Positions 33,834 to 41,134 of a DNA stretch of 41,484 nucleotides are shown here, piece after piece. The notes below the pieces were generated by a model, which made no database searches, had not been told where the DNA came from, and saw nothing but the letters and a program-made list of their open reading frames with translations. Made by a program: the position numbers and the translations under genes. How positions within the stretch are numbered: position 1 is the stretch's first letter; every line of letters starts with the position of its first letter. The stretch is taken from assembly GCA_934402055.1 (NCBI GenBank), contig CAKRTC010000018.1, positions 1 to 41,484 of the forward strand. The letters are read 5' to 3'. Source of the DNA: an uncultured Lachnospiraceae bacterium (lineage in GTDB: Bacteria; Bacillota; Clostridia; Lachnospirales; Lachnospiraceae).

Positions 33834-33986
33834 TGCTTGATTTCCTCATGTGGCTTGTCGGCCTGCTTTATTCCGGAGCATTATTAATTATTTTTCCCGG
33901 AAGTGACCGAAAGCTGTCTTTTTATTACTTATTTATTTTGTCTTTTGTCTTAATGATGTCTGTTGCTTTGCTTGTTACCGGATGCT

Positions 33987-34745
33987 TTACTCGTTTCTCC
34001 AGTGTACGAATCTTTCCTCAAGCACTCCTACGACGGCAACCAATACCATGGCAGCAATGCTTAATAAGAGTATAGGTGCGAACACACCTGCTCCGTCAAG
34101 CTGGGTCATCATGCGTCGGCTGAAATATCCGAGTCCTGACTGAGCGCCGAGCCATTCTCCTATTGCCGCTCCGATCAAAGAAAGTGGTATGGCCATCTTG
34201 ATAGCTGAGAAAAAGTACGGAAGTACAGCCGGCATCTTGAGCTTGATAAATATAGTGCGTCTGTCAGCTCCGAAGGTCTGCATCAGCTCTATCATGTCTG
34301 CTCTTACCGACTTGAAGCCGTCAAATACAGTTATGGTAATAGGGAAAAAGGTTATCAATACCGTAACCAATACCTTACTCCATATTCCGTATCCGAACCA
34401 AAGTACAAAAAGCGGTGCAAGTGCGGTAGTCGGTATGGTCTGGCTCGCTATTATAAGAGGATAGAGCGCCTTCTCAACATTTTTGTTAAGGTCCATAACT
34501 ATGGCAAGACCGAGTCCCAATATCACCGAGATGGCAAGGCCTATGCCGACCACCTCCATGGTTGCCGGAAGATGTGCCTTGAACAATGGCTCTCTCAAGT
34601 CCCAGAGCTTTTGAACTATCTGCAGCGGAGACGGCAGTATATACGCCGCGTCCAGCTTCATTGCACCTGCCTGCCATATCATGAGCAGCACCAGCATCAA
34701 TATAATTGCCGGAAGATTGTAGGAAGAAGCTTTTCCTTTTTTCAT
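33987..34745 (-). CDS. thiX: ABC transporter permease (thiamine precursor)
   Basis: A 252-residue permease of the BPD_transp_1 type with about six helices. The ATPase-coupling (EAA) loop is visible as DMIELMQTFGADRRTIFIKLKMPAVLPYF, near residues 152-180. Its ATG overlaps the stop of the ATPase gene (ATGA), so the two are translated together. With the ATPase and binding protein it forms an importer for a pyrimidine precursor. Confidence 0.88.
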   Translation of the reverse strand: MKKGKASSYNLPAIILMLVLLMIWQAGAMKLDAAYILPSPLQIVQKLWDLREPLFKAHLPATMEVVGIGLAISVILGLGLAIVMDLNKNVEKALYPLIIASQTIPTTALAPLFVLWFGYGIWSKVLVTVLITFFPITITVFDGFKSVRADMIELMQTFGADRRTIFIKLKMPAVLPYFFSAIKMAIPLSLIGAAIGEWLGAQSGLGYFSRRMMTQLDGAGVFAPILLLSIAAMVLVAVVGVLEERFVHWRNE

Positions 34746-35506
34746 GAATGCTCCTTTCTTAGCTTTTCTATAAGCTGTTCACGTATCTCGACCATATGAG
34801 CTTCCTCGAGCGTTGCTCGTGTTCGCGGATACTCCGCCGGTATCGGGACTGTCGTAAGTCTGTTTATCGGATAATTATCCGCCGCTAATACTCTGCCGGA
34901 CAAGAATACCGCTTCCTCAACATCATGTGTGATAAAGAGTATGGTCTTGTTTTCATGCTCCCACTGCTCCGACAGCCACTCACGCATATTAAGTCTGGTA
35001 AGATAATCAAGTGCGGAAAAAGGCTCATCCAGCAACAGCAGATCACAGCCTGTCATAAGAGTTCTTGCAAATGCCGCTCTCTGGCGCATTCCTCCGGAAA
35101 GCTCGGACGGCGTCTTATTTCCGAGACCTCCGAGTCCGACATTTTCAAGAGCCTCATTAACCTTATCATTCATCTTTGCATCGCTCATTCCGCCTCTTAT
35201 CTCAAGAGGAAGTCTGACATTGGCCGCAACGCTTCGCCATGGGAACAGCAGATCGCTCTGCGGCATATATCCGCAATAGCTCTTCTGTTCGTTAATGTCC
35301 CTGCCGTTCACATATATATGACCGCTGTCCGGTGTGAGGAGCTTGTTGACGAGCCTGAATATCGTACTCTTACCACAGCCCGAAGGGCCGATAAGGCATA
35401 CGAATTCTCCCTTATTAAGGCTGAAGCTAAGCTTGTCTATGGTTGGATTTTTTTCTCCGGGATAAGTAAAGCTTACATCCTTGAATTCGAGCATAGCCTC
35501 GCTCAT
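34742..35506 (-). CDS. thiZ: ABC transporter ATP-binding protein (thiamine precursor)
   Basis: About 254 residues of a nitrate/taurine/THI-type importer ATPase: Walker A GPSGCGKSTIF (about residues 35-45), Q-loop CGYMPQSDLLFPW, signature ELSGGMRQRAAFA, Walker B LLLLDEPFSALD, and H-loop FITHDVEEA. The ATG at 35506 forms an ATGA overlap with the tenA stop and has GGGAG upstream; an ATG at 35521 would lie inside tenA and is less likely. Confidence 0.9.
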   Translation of the reverse strand: MSEAMLEFKDVSFTYPGEKNPTIDKLSFSLNKGEFVCLIGPSGCGKSTIFRLVNKLLTPDSGHIYVNGRDINEQKSYCGYMPQSDLLFPWRSVAANVRLPLEIRGGMSDAKMNDKVNEALENVGLGGLGNKTPSELSGGMRQRAAFARTLMTGCDLLLLDEPFSALDYLTRLNMREWLSEQWEHENKTILFITHDVEEAVFLSGRVLAADNYPINRLTTVPIPAEYPRTRATLEEAHMVEIREQLIEKLRKEHS

Positions 35507-36168
35507 GCTCTCATCTCCCAAGCCATATCCCAGAAGGCTCCCTCATAACGTGAGCAGTTGATGAATATCTCCTTTAATCTTGCGAATCTTTCATCACCGC
35601 AATCAGCTATCAGTCTCTCGGTAAGAGCTTCCAGTTTTCTGTTTGCCTCGGCATATTCAGGCGCAGAATAACCGCTTATCCATTCTCCGTAGAATTCATG
35701 TTCTGCTGCCTTTGGATCATTTTCCACGATATGCTTGCCGATCACCTCATAGCTTACGGCACAGCTTAATATTGCCGCCATGACCTCCGGTGCTCCTCCG
35801 TCATAAGCGGCACGAAGCATATATGAGGTATAGCTGATATTATCAAGTGCAGGCTTGGTAGTTTCGGCCTCCTCAAGACTGATACCGAGTCTGTGCATAT
35901 ATCCCTTATGGATATCCATTTCCCCGTCAAGTATCTGCTTGACGTATCCAGCACAAAGCTTCATGGTCTCGGAATCTGTTGATTTTACCGTTCCGAGAGC
36001 AAATACTCTTGCATAATCTATAAGATACAGATAGTCCTGTATCATGTAATATTTGAATTTTTCCTTATCGAGTGTTCCGTCTGCAATACCCTTCACGAAA
36101 GGATGCTCGTCATAGCCTGCCCATATATCCTTGGCAGAAGCAATAAGCTCATCTACTTTTCTATTCAT
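35503..36168 (-). CDS. tenA: TenA, aminopyrimidine aminohydrolase / thiaminase II
   Basis: A 221-residue all-helical TenA protein. Active-site residues can be assigned: Asp45 in IQDYLYL, catalytic Cys136 in ILSCAVSYEVIG and Glu209 in SRYEGAFWDMAW. It hydrolyses 4-amino-5-aminomethyl-2-methylpyrimidine to HMP (thiamine salvage) or splits thiamine. The position between thiD and an HMP-analogue importer supports the salvage role. Its stop overlaps the ATPase start. Confidence 0.93.
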   Translation of the reverse strand: MNRKVDELIASAKDIWAGYDEHPFVKGIADGTLDKEKFKYYMIQDYLYLIDYARVFALGTVKSTDSETMKLCAGYVKQILDGEMDIHKGYMHRLGISLEEAETTKPALDNISYTSYMLRAAYDGGAPEVMAAILSCAVSYEVIGKHIVENDPKAAEHEFYGEWISGYSAPEYAEANRKLEALTERLIADCGDERFARLKEIFINCSRYEGAFWDMAWEMRA

Positions 36169-36182
36169 ATCGGTGCTTCCTC

Positions 36183-36980
36183 TCAGTCTGCAAATCTGCC
36201 GCTTATATCAAAGGCGTGATTCATAGGTCCCGAGCCCTGTCCGAGATCAAGCATTGCTCCCAATGCTCCGCTTATATATGCCTTGGCACGTTCAACCGAG
36301 GCCTCGAGCCTATAGCCCTTGGCAAGATTTGATGCTATCGCGCTTGATAAGGTGCAGCCTGTTCCGTGTGTGTTGGGATTGTTGATGCGAACTCCGTTGA
36401 ACCAGTGATACTTTCCATCGGCGTAGAGCAGATCGTTGGCATCATTTAACTTATGACCGCCCTTTACCAGCACAGCACAGCCATACTTGTTTGATATAAG
36501 CTCTGCTGCCTTAAGCATGTCCTCTGCCGACTTTACCGGCATCTCAGCCAGTACTTCGGTCTCCGGGATGTTTGGGGTAAGTACCGTGGCAAGCGGTAAG
36601 AGCTCAGACTTCAGTGTGCCTATAGCATCCTCACTGATCAGTCTTGCGCCGCTTGTTGCGACCATAACAGGATCAACTACTATTTTTTCGGCCTTGTATT
36701 CCCTGAGCTTTGCCGAGATGCAGCGAATAAGCTCTGATAAAGAAACCATACCGATCTTGACAGCGTCCGGTCTGATATCGGTGAAAATACTGTCCAATTG
36801 CATTGCCAGAAATTCAGGCGTAACCTCATAGATGCCCTGTACACCCACTGTATTCTGGGCTGTAAGAGCTGTGATCGCACTCATGGCAAATACGCCGTTT
36901 GCGGTCATTGTTTTGATATCTGCCTGGATACCGGCGCCTCCGCTGGAATCACTTCCGGCGATCGTCAATGCTGTGTTCAT
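36183..36980 (-). CDS. thiD: Hydroxymethylpyrimidine / phosphomethylpyrimidine kinase
   Basis: A 265-residue ribokinase-fold enzyme that phosphorylates HMP twice to HMP-PP for thiamine synthesis. Signatures are GSDSSGGAGIQADIKTMTANG (about residues 9-29), VKIGMVS, VLTPNIPE, and the anion-hole/base motif NTHGTGCTLSSAIASNL (Asp replaced by the usual GTGC Cys). It is the first gene behind the TPP riboswitch. Start: ATG with AAAGGAG upstream. No thiE or thiM is in the window. Confidence 0.94.
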   Translation of the reverse strand: MNTALTIAGSDSSGGAGIQADIKTMTANGVFAMSAITALTAQNTVGVQGIYEVTPEFLAMQLDSIFTDIRPDAVKIGMVSLSELIRCISAKLREYKAEKIVVDPVMVATSGARLISEDAIGTLKSELLPLATVLTPNIPETEVLAEMPVKSAEDMLKAAELISNKYGCAVLVKGGHKLNDANDLLYADGKYHWFNGVRINNPNTHGTGCTLSSAIASNLAKGYRLEASVERAKAYISGALGAMLDLGQGSGPMNHAFDISGRFAD

Positions 36981-37053
36981 TCCGTTCTCCTTTCGGTAAA
37001 TGCATTAACCTTTTGTATTGCGTCACAAGGTGGTGCCCCCGATATAACGCAGA

Positions 37054-37080
37054 AAAGAGGAGCCGCGCGGGACTCCTCTT
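37054..37080 (-). terminator. Riboswitch expression-platform terminator
   Basis: AAGAGGAG (37055-37062) pairs with CTCCTCTT (37073-37080); on the minus strand TTTTCTGCG follows. It lies between the TPP aptamer and thiD and should form when TPP is bound. A second stem, TCGGAAA (37092-37098) with TTTCCGA (37105-37111), sits between aptamer and terminator and may take part in the switch. Confidence 0.75.
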
Positions 37081-37117
37081 GATATAAAGTATCGGAAATG
37101 AATCTTTCCGAATGATC

Positions 37118-37215
37118 TTACAGGTATTTCCCTACGTTGGCATTATCCAAATCAGGTTATGGGTTACGACGATACAGTCGAATCTCAGCCCGCTTTATGC
37201 AAGCTCCCCTTAATC
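37118..37215 (-). ncRNA. TPP riboswitch (THI element)
   Basis: On the minus strand the conserved TPP aptamer blocks appear in order: GGGGAGC, GGGCTGAGA, AACCC, ACCTGATTTGGATAATGCC and AACGTAGGGAA. It lies about 140 bases before thiD with a terminator in between, so excess TPP should stop transcription of the thiD-tenA-ABC operon. Confidence 0.95.
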
Positions 37216-37253
37216 GGTTCGTTGAAGCAATAAGCTCCTCTGTTCAATAAAAT

Positions 37254-37282
37254 AAAATATGATAAATGCCTTTGTTTGTCAA
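37254..37282 (-). promoter_or_regulatory. Promoter of the thiamine salvage operon
   Basis: On the minus strand a perfect TTGACA -35 (37277-37282) and a TATTTT -10 (37254-37259) are spaced by 17 bases. It lies about 40 bases before the start of the riboswitch aptamer. Confidence 0.8.
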
Positions 37283-37360
37283 GATTATTCACCTTATTTA
37301 TGCTATATTTGGAGACGGTCGGAAACAGAAAACGGGATCTTTGCTTAGCTATGCCATAGA

Positions 37361-37409
37361 ACACACAACACACAACACACAACACACAACACACAACACA
37401 CAACACACA
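37361..37409. repeat. Heptanucleotide tandem repeat (ACACACA) x 7
   Basis: Seven perfect copies of ACACACA in a row, non-coding, 83 bases before the plus-strand gene at 37493 and about 80 bases upstream of the thiamine promoter. Such simple repeats change copy number by slippage. Nothing else is seen in the gap 37283-37492. Confidence 0.9.
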
Positions 37410-37492
37410 AAGCTATCACAGACTGCCTGTATCAGATACTGTTCCGAACGATTTTGCTCAGAACGTAGAACAAGAAGCAGATATAAAAACGT

Positions 37493-38158
37493 ATGGATAT
37501 TAAAACAGATAAAATAATAGGAAACACAACAAACCTTCCCGATGATGCCAAGGAGCTTTGCGAGCTTCCTTATTTTAATATAGAAGAACTCTACGGCGGC
37601 AATCAGGAGCTATTTCACAGCGGCTGGATGAGAGTAGGCGGATGTGCTGCTGTAACAGCCTGCGATACCTGCATATACCTTGATATGTATAAAGGGAGTA
37701 ATAAGCTCTATCCATTTGGGCTTGATAATATTACCAAGTCTCAATATGAGGAATTCGCAATGCAGATGAAGCCTTATCTTAAGCCACGTTACTCCGGTAT
37801 AGATAAGCTTGGTATATACATTGACGGCTTCGGAAGCTACCTTCATGATCACGGCTGTGACAATATAAGTCTCACAGGCTTTGACGGCAGCAAAAGCTAT
37901 ACCGAAGCAAGAGCCTTCGTAATAAAGCAGATCAGAGCCGGATATCCTATCCCCTACCTTAATCTGCGTCATAAGGATCCCGCATTTGCCGATTTTGTAT
38001 GGCATTGGTTCCTTATCACAGGCTATGCCGTGTTTAATGAGGTAATGATGGTCAAGCTCGTCTCCTACGGCGAATACATATGGGCAGATTTCGGAAGACT
38101 CTGGAATCTCAGCTCCGGACGAAAGGGCGGAATGATACGCATAGAAAAGCATGGCTGA
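37493..38158 (+). CDS. Papain/C39-like hypothetical protein
   Basis: A 221-residue soluble protein I do not recognise by name. The pattern resembles papain-like (C39_2-type) cysteine peptidases: Cys51 in RVGGCAAVTACD at the start of a helix, His171 in FVWHWFLITGYAV, and Asp199 in SYGEYIWADFGRLW. No signal peptide or leader-peptide partner is seen. Related proteins in Clostridia are usually left as hypothetical. Start: ATG without a good Shine-Dalgarno. It stands alone on the plus strand, convergent with the aldolase gene and 9 bases from it. Confidence 0.6.
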   Translation: MDIKTDKIIGNTTNLPDDAKELCELPYFNIEELYGGNQELFHSGWMRVGGCAAVTACDTCIYLDMYKGSNKLYPFGLDNITKSQYEEFAMQMKPYLKPRYSGIDKLGIYIDGFGSYLHDHGCDNISLTGFDGSKSYTEARAFVIKQIRAGYPIPYLNLRHKDPAFADFVWHWFLITGYAVFNEVMMVKLVSYGEYIWADFGRLWNLSSGRKGGMIRIEKHG

Positions 38159-38167
38159 TGCTGTCCG

Positions 38168-39055
38168 TCAGTCCTTGATAGCCTCCAGAATCTCCCTTAT
38201 CTTGGCATCCTCGGCATCATTTGCAATAACATTAGGCTCGCTTCCGTATTCGTTGGAAATAACTCCCTGGATAAGCAAAGCTCGCTTAACCGCTGTAAGG
38301 AAAGGAGCACAGATCTCAAACATATCCATAAGCTTGTTGACCTTACGCTGAATCTTGGCAGACTCGTCCCAGTCTTTTGCATTTACAGCCTTGACCCAAT
38401 CTGCCATAAGCTCCGGACAAACATTGGTGAGGCCTCCTATGCAGCCTGCGCCTCCGGACATAACATTATGTACAAAGAACTCATCAAAGCCGCTGTAGAT
38501 CTCAAAATCAGGGAACTCCGGAAGCACAGTCTCACATATCTTTCTTGTGTGTGCAAAGTCCTTGACGGTATCCTTACAGCCCTTGATGTTGCTGTATTTT
38601 CTGCGAAGCTTGAGTATAAGCTCAGGTGATACCTCATGCGCCGTACAGCCCGGGAAGTTGTAAATGTATACCGGTCCATTGATATTCGGTACCGTAAGAT
38701 CATAGAAGTTCTCAATGCTTGCATCTGAGAGTTTGAAGTAATACGGAGAAATCATGATAATGGCATCCGCGCCTTTTTCCATGGCGTAATTGCCGAGCTC
38801 AACACTCTCCTTAGGCAGCATTCTCGAAGCTCCCACTATTACATCCATACGTCCCTTGATAGTTTCCAAAGCAAGATCGATAAGCTCCTTGGCCATATCC
38901 ATGGTAAGCGAACAGAACTCTCCCGTGCTTCCCATCAGTACTATTCCGTCACTTCCTGCGGCAATAAGCTTCTCATAAACAGCTTTGTTGCCCTCATGAT
39001 CTATCCTGCCGTCTTTGGTGAGTATCGTAACCACCGCAGTATAAAACTTTGCCAT
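38168..39055 (-). CDS. DapA/NanA family aldolase (dihydrodipicolinate synthase-like)
   Basis: About 295 residues of the class I aldolase TIM-barrel family. Visible are GSTGEF (about 42-47), SPYYFKLS, Tyr132 in YIYNFPG and the Schiff-base Lys161 in IKGCKDTVKD. The family cleaves or condenses pyruvate with aldehydes (dihydrodipicolinate, N-acetylneuraminate, 2-keto-3-deoxy sugar acids). The neighbours (LarA-like protein, cupin) and the absence of lysine genes point to catabolism rather than lysine synthesis. The ATG at 39055 has AGAAAGGA nine bases upstream; an ATG at 39121 would add 22 unconserved residues. Confidence 0.87.
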   Translation of the reverse strand: MAKFYTAVVTILTKDGRIDHEGNKAVYEKLIAAGSDGIVLMGSTGEFCSLTMDMAKELIDLALETIKGRMDVIVGASRMLPKESVELGNYAMEKGADAIIMISPYYFKLSDASIENFYDLTVPNINGPVYIYNFPGCTAHEVSPELILKLRRKYSNIKGCKDTVKDFAHTRKICETVLPEFPDFEIYSGFDEFFVHNVMSGGAGCIGGLTNVCPELMADWVKAVNAKDWDESAKIQRKVNKLMDMFEICAPFLTAVKRALLIQGVISNEYGSEPNVIANDAEDAKIREILEAIKD

Positions 39056-39161
39056 AAACCCAAATCCTTTCTCTGACAATATCTGTCTGTCAGACATCAT
39101 TGCCGTGAGAGCAGGCTGCATTTACAGCATTTGCATTGCAAAGCTTTCACGGCAAAACAAG

Positions 39162-39186
39162 TCTATGTCAATTATACCTTTTATGC
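39162..39186 (-). promoter_or_regulatory. Shared 25-base motif, copy before the aldolase gene
   Basis: The plus strand reads TCTATGTCAATTAT, three variable bases, then TTTTATGC. The same motif at the same internal spacing occurs at 40549-40573 before the LarA-like gene (22 of 25 identical). On the minus strand it contains a consensus TATAAT, so it may be a -10 region with a fixed regulator site. Confidence 0.55.
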
Positions 39187-39236
39187 CGGTAAAGTTAAGG
39201 AGAAAATACTTATACTCGGCTCATTTCTTGGGTTAA

Positions 39237-40526
39237 TCATGCAAAATCCAGTAGATTTCCGTGTTCGTCAAAGTTAAGCTCTCTCGGCTCCTCAAGTATC
39301 TCCATATCCTCATGAGTACGCACCTCATCAAGATGAGCCTCGGATACAAGGATATTTTCAAGACTTAAGGTGTTCTTGATATACACGATACGCGGATCAT
39401 TTCTGTTGCCTTCGGTCATCAGCTTGACCGCCGTCCTTATCGCAAGATCATCATCCTCAAGCACCATAGGTATCTTACCAACGGCAACGACCGTGCTGGT
39501 CAGCATATTGGCATAGCAGCCGTTTGTGCGTATCTTGTTGAAGGCTCTGAGTGAAGTTGTGTCGGCATTTCCGAGTCCAAGATAGTTGCCATGGCTCTCC
39601 TCACTTATATCAAGCACAACAGTTCTCTGCTTCTTGATTCCGCCGCTTGCAAAAGGTGTTGCAAATGTGCCTGTAACATTAGGATCCATGCCGGAACCCG
39701 AGAAATTCTTACCGATCTCACGAACGACCATGATATCCGTCTCAGGCAGTATGATACGCGGCATACGTGACTTGGCATAAAGCAGCAGATCAGGCTCCTT
39801 GTCAAATATCTCCTCAGCCTTGATCACCTCGATGCGGCAGGTGCGGTCCTTCTCATTTTCAATAGGAGCAACTCCGAATATAATATTGCAGTTATTGAAA
39901 ACCACCTTGGCAAATGGAGGTATACGCTCTCCCATCTTACCGAAACCGTATTTGTGCAGACTGTCGGCACCCTCACGCTTTCCGAGACCTATAGCCATCA
40001 TCTTGGCCATTCCGCTCTCGTATGTTCCTCGGAATGCGGTATGTCCCTTGATACGTCCGACAAGTATTATCGCATCTGCATCATGCGCAAACTTATCCAT
40101 ACGTACCTCGTCAGAGCCTACATAACCGACTCTGACGGTTTCCATGCTTGAATATATAGGACACTCGCAAAATTCCTCGGTAATACCGTAGCCCTCAAGC
40201 AGTTCCCTTTGTCCCTCTGCCGTAGCTCCGCCGTGGCTGCCCATAGCCGGTATGATATATGGCTGAGCGCCCTGAAACTTGACAAATCTCGCAAGCTCTC
40301 TGAGGATCACCGGCATATTGTCTATCTCACGGCTGGAACCCGTGAGTACCACCTTCATACCCGGCTTGATCCTTGCTTTAAGCTCCGGATCGTTAAGCTT
40401 ATCATTAAGGTACTTCGGTACGTCCTGTATTGCATCATCAGGAAATACTTGTCTTACAAGTGCAAACTTAGGTAATTTTGTATTGCTGAGTATCTTTCTT
40501 ATCTCTGACTGTTCCTCAAATATCAT
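39237..40526 (-). CDS. LarA family (DUF2088) nickel-pincer racemase-like protein
   Basis: A 429-residue protein of the lactate racemase superfamily. Cofactor-site candidates are His98 in AMGSHGGATAEGQRELL, His162 in GRIKGHTAFRG and Lys175 in YESGMAKMMAIGLGKREGA; in LarA an equivalent Lys holds the nickel-pincer nucleotide. The family includes racemases and epimerases of several 2-hydroxy acids, so lactate need not be the substrate. LarE, needed for the cofactor, is encoded at 4756-5604; larB and larC are not seen. Start: ATG with GAGGT upstream. Confidence 0.82.
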   Translation of the reverse strand: MIFEEQSEIRKILSNTKLPKFALVRQVFPDDAIQDVPKYLNDKLNDPELKARIKPGMKVVLTGSSREIDNMPVILRELARFVKFQGAQPYIIPAMGSHGGATAEGQRELLEGYGITEEFCECPIYSSMETVRVGYVGSDEVRMDKFAHDADAIILVGRIKGHTAFRGTYESGMAKMMAIGLGKREGADSLHKYGFGKMGERIPPFAKVVFNNCNIIFGVAPIENEKDRTCRIEVIKAEEIFDKEPDLLLYAKSRMPRIILPETDIMVVREIGKNFSGSGMDPNVTGTFATPFASGGIKKQRTVVLDISEESHGNYLGLGNADTTSLRAFNKIRTNGCYANMLTSTVVAVGKIPMVLEDDDLAIRTAVKLMTEGNRNDPRIVYIKNTLSLENILVSEAHLDEVRTHEDMEILEEPRELNFDEHGNLLDFA

Positions 40527-40548
40527 CTACTTACCTCTGTTATAAAAA

Positions 40549-40573
40549 TCTATGTCAATTATGTTTTTTATGC
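40549..40573 (-). promoter_or_regulatory. Shared 25-base motif, copy before the LarA-like gene
   Basis: Matches 39162-39186 at 22 of 25 positions. It ends 22 bases before the LarA-like start. Its CATAAT (minus strand) could be a -10 giving a leader of about 25 bases with the ribosome site; no good -35 is seen, which would suit an activator. Confidence 0.55.
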
Positions 40574-40644
40574 TGCTGAATCTTCTGAATCAAATTATAT
40601 ACGAAAGTATATTGTGTAAAATAATTTTCTTTAAAAAATACAAA

Positions 40645-40685
40645 TGCCGACAGCTTCATATAGACTGTCGGCACCTGAAAAGGGA
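40645..40685 (-). terminator. Terminator of the cupin gene
   Basis: TGCCGACAG (40645-40653) pairs perfectly with CTGTCGGCA (40665-40673). Reading on the minus strand, TTTGTATTTTTT follows the stem. It separates the cupin gene from the LarA-like gene. Confidence 0.85.
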
Positions 40686-40738
40686 GCAATTTATATTACA
40701 CAAAGCTGCTTTGCAGATTCCGAAATTCGGCTCTGCTG

Positions 40739-41134
40739 TCAGCTGTTCTGTCTTGCTATATCCTCGGGACGTATATTATCGACCTGTCCGTAGATACAAA
40801 GTGCGTCAAGGAATCCGCCTTCCTCATAGCCGAACACATGCCATTCAAGCTCAGGGAAATGCATAGTGTCCCCGGGATGAAGCTCACGTTTCTCTGTAAG
40901 ATTATCCTTAGCATCACCGAACTTCACAAAGCACTTTTCTCCGGCAAGCACCACTACTGTTTCCTCGGCATGATTATGAGGCTCCATTGGTCCACTCTCC
41001 GCCGAGTAATGCGCAAAGCATATCGTCATCTTTTCACTCTGCACAGGATAAGCCTCACCTTTTCCTACCGTGTTGGTGATTATCCTGCCCGGAAGTCTGT
41101 TCTCTCTGAGTTCGTCTCTCTTAAGTAATTCCAT
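40739..41134 (-). CDS. Cupin domain protein
   Basis: A 131-residue single cupin. Motif 1 is visible as EPHNHAEETVVVLAGE (His53, His55, Glu58 as metal ligands) and motif 2 as LHPGDTMHFPELEWHVF. Small cupins of this kind act as isomerases, dioxygenases or sugar-acid binding proteins; the substrate is not evident. It has its own terminator, so it is a separate unit upstream of the LarA-like and aldolase genes. Start: ATG, with AGGATAAGG upstream. Confidence 0.85.
   Translation of the reverse strand: MELLKRDELRENRLPGRIITNTVGKGEAYPVQSEKMTICFAHYSAESGPMEPHNHAEETVVVLAGEKCFVKFGDAKDNLTEKRELHPGDTMHFPELEWHVFGYEEGGFLDALCIYGQVDNIRPEDIARQNS

Noticed and set aside
37185..37406. Cys/Val-rich minus-strand open frame across the heptamer repeat
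   Set aside because: Its first half is only the repeat read as codons, and it overlaps the thiamine promoter and riboswitch; no ribosome site.
37361..37409. CRISPR array
   Set aside because: Units are 7 bases, perfectly tandem and without spacers; no cas genes in the window.
38168..39055. Lysine-biosynthetic DapA
   Set aside because: No other lysine genes nearby, and the neighbours are a LarA-like protein and a cupin; the active-site surroundings (IKGCKDT) differ from typical DapA.
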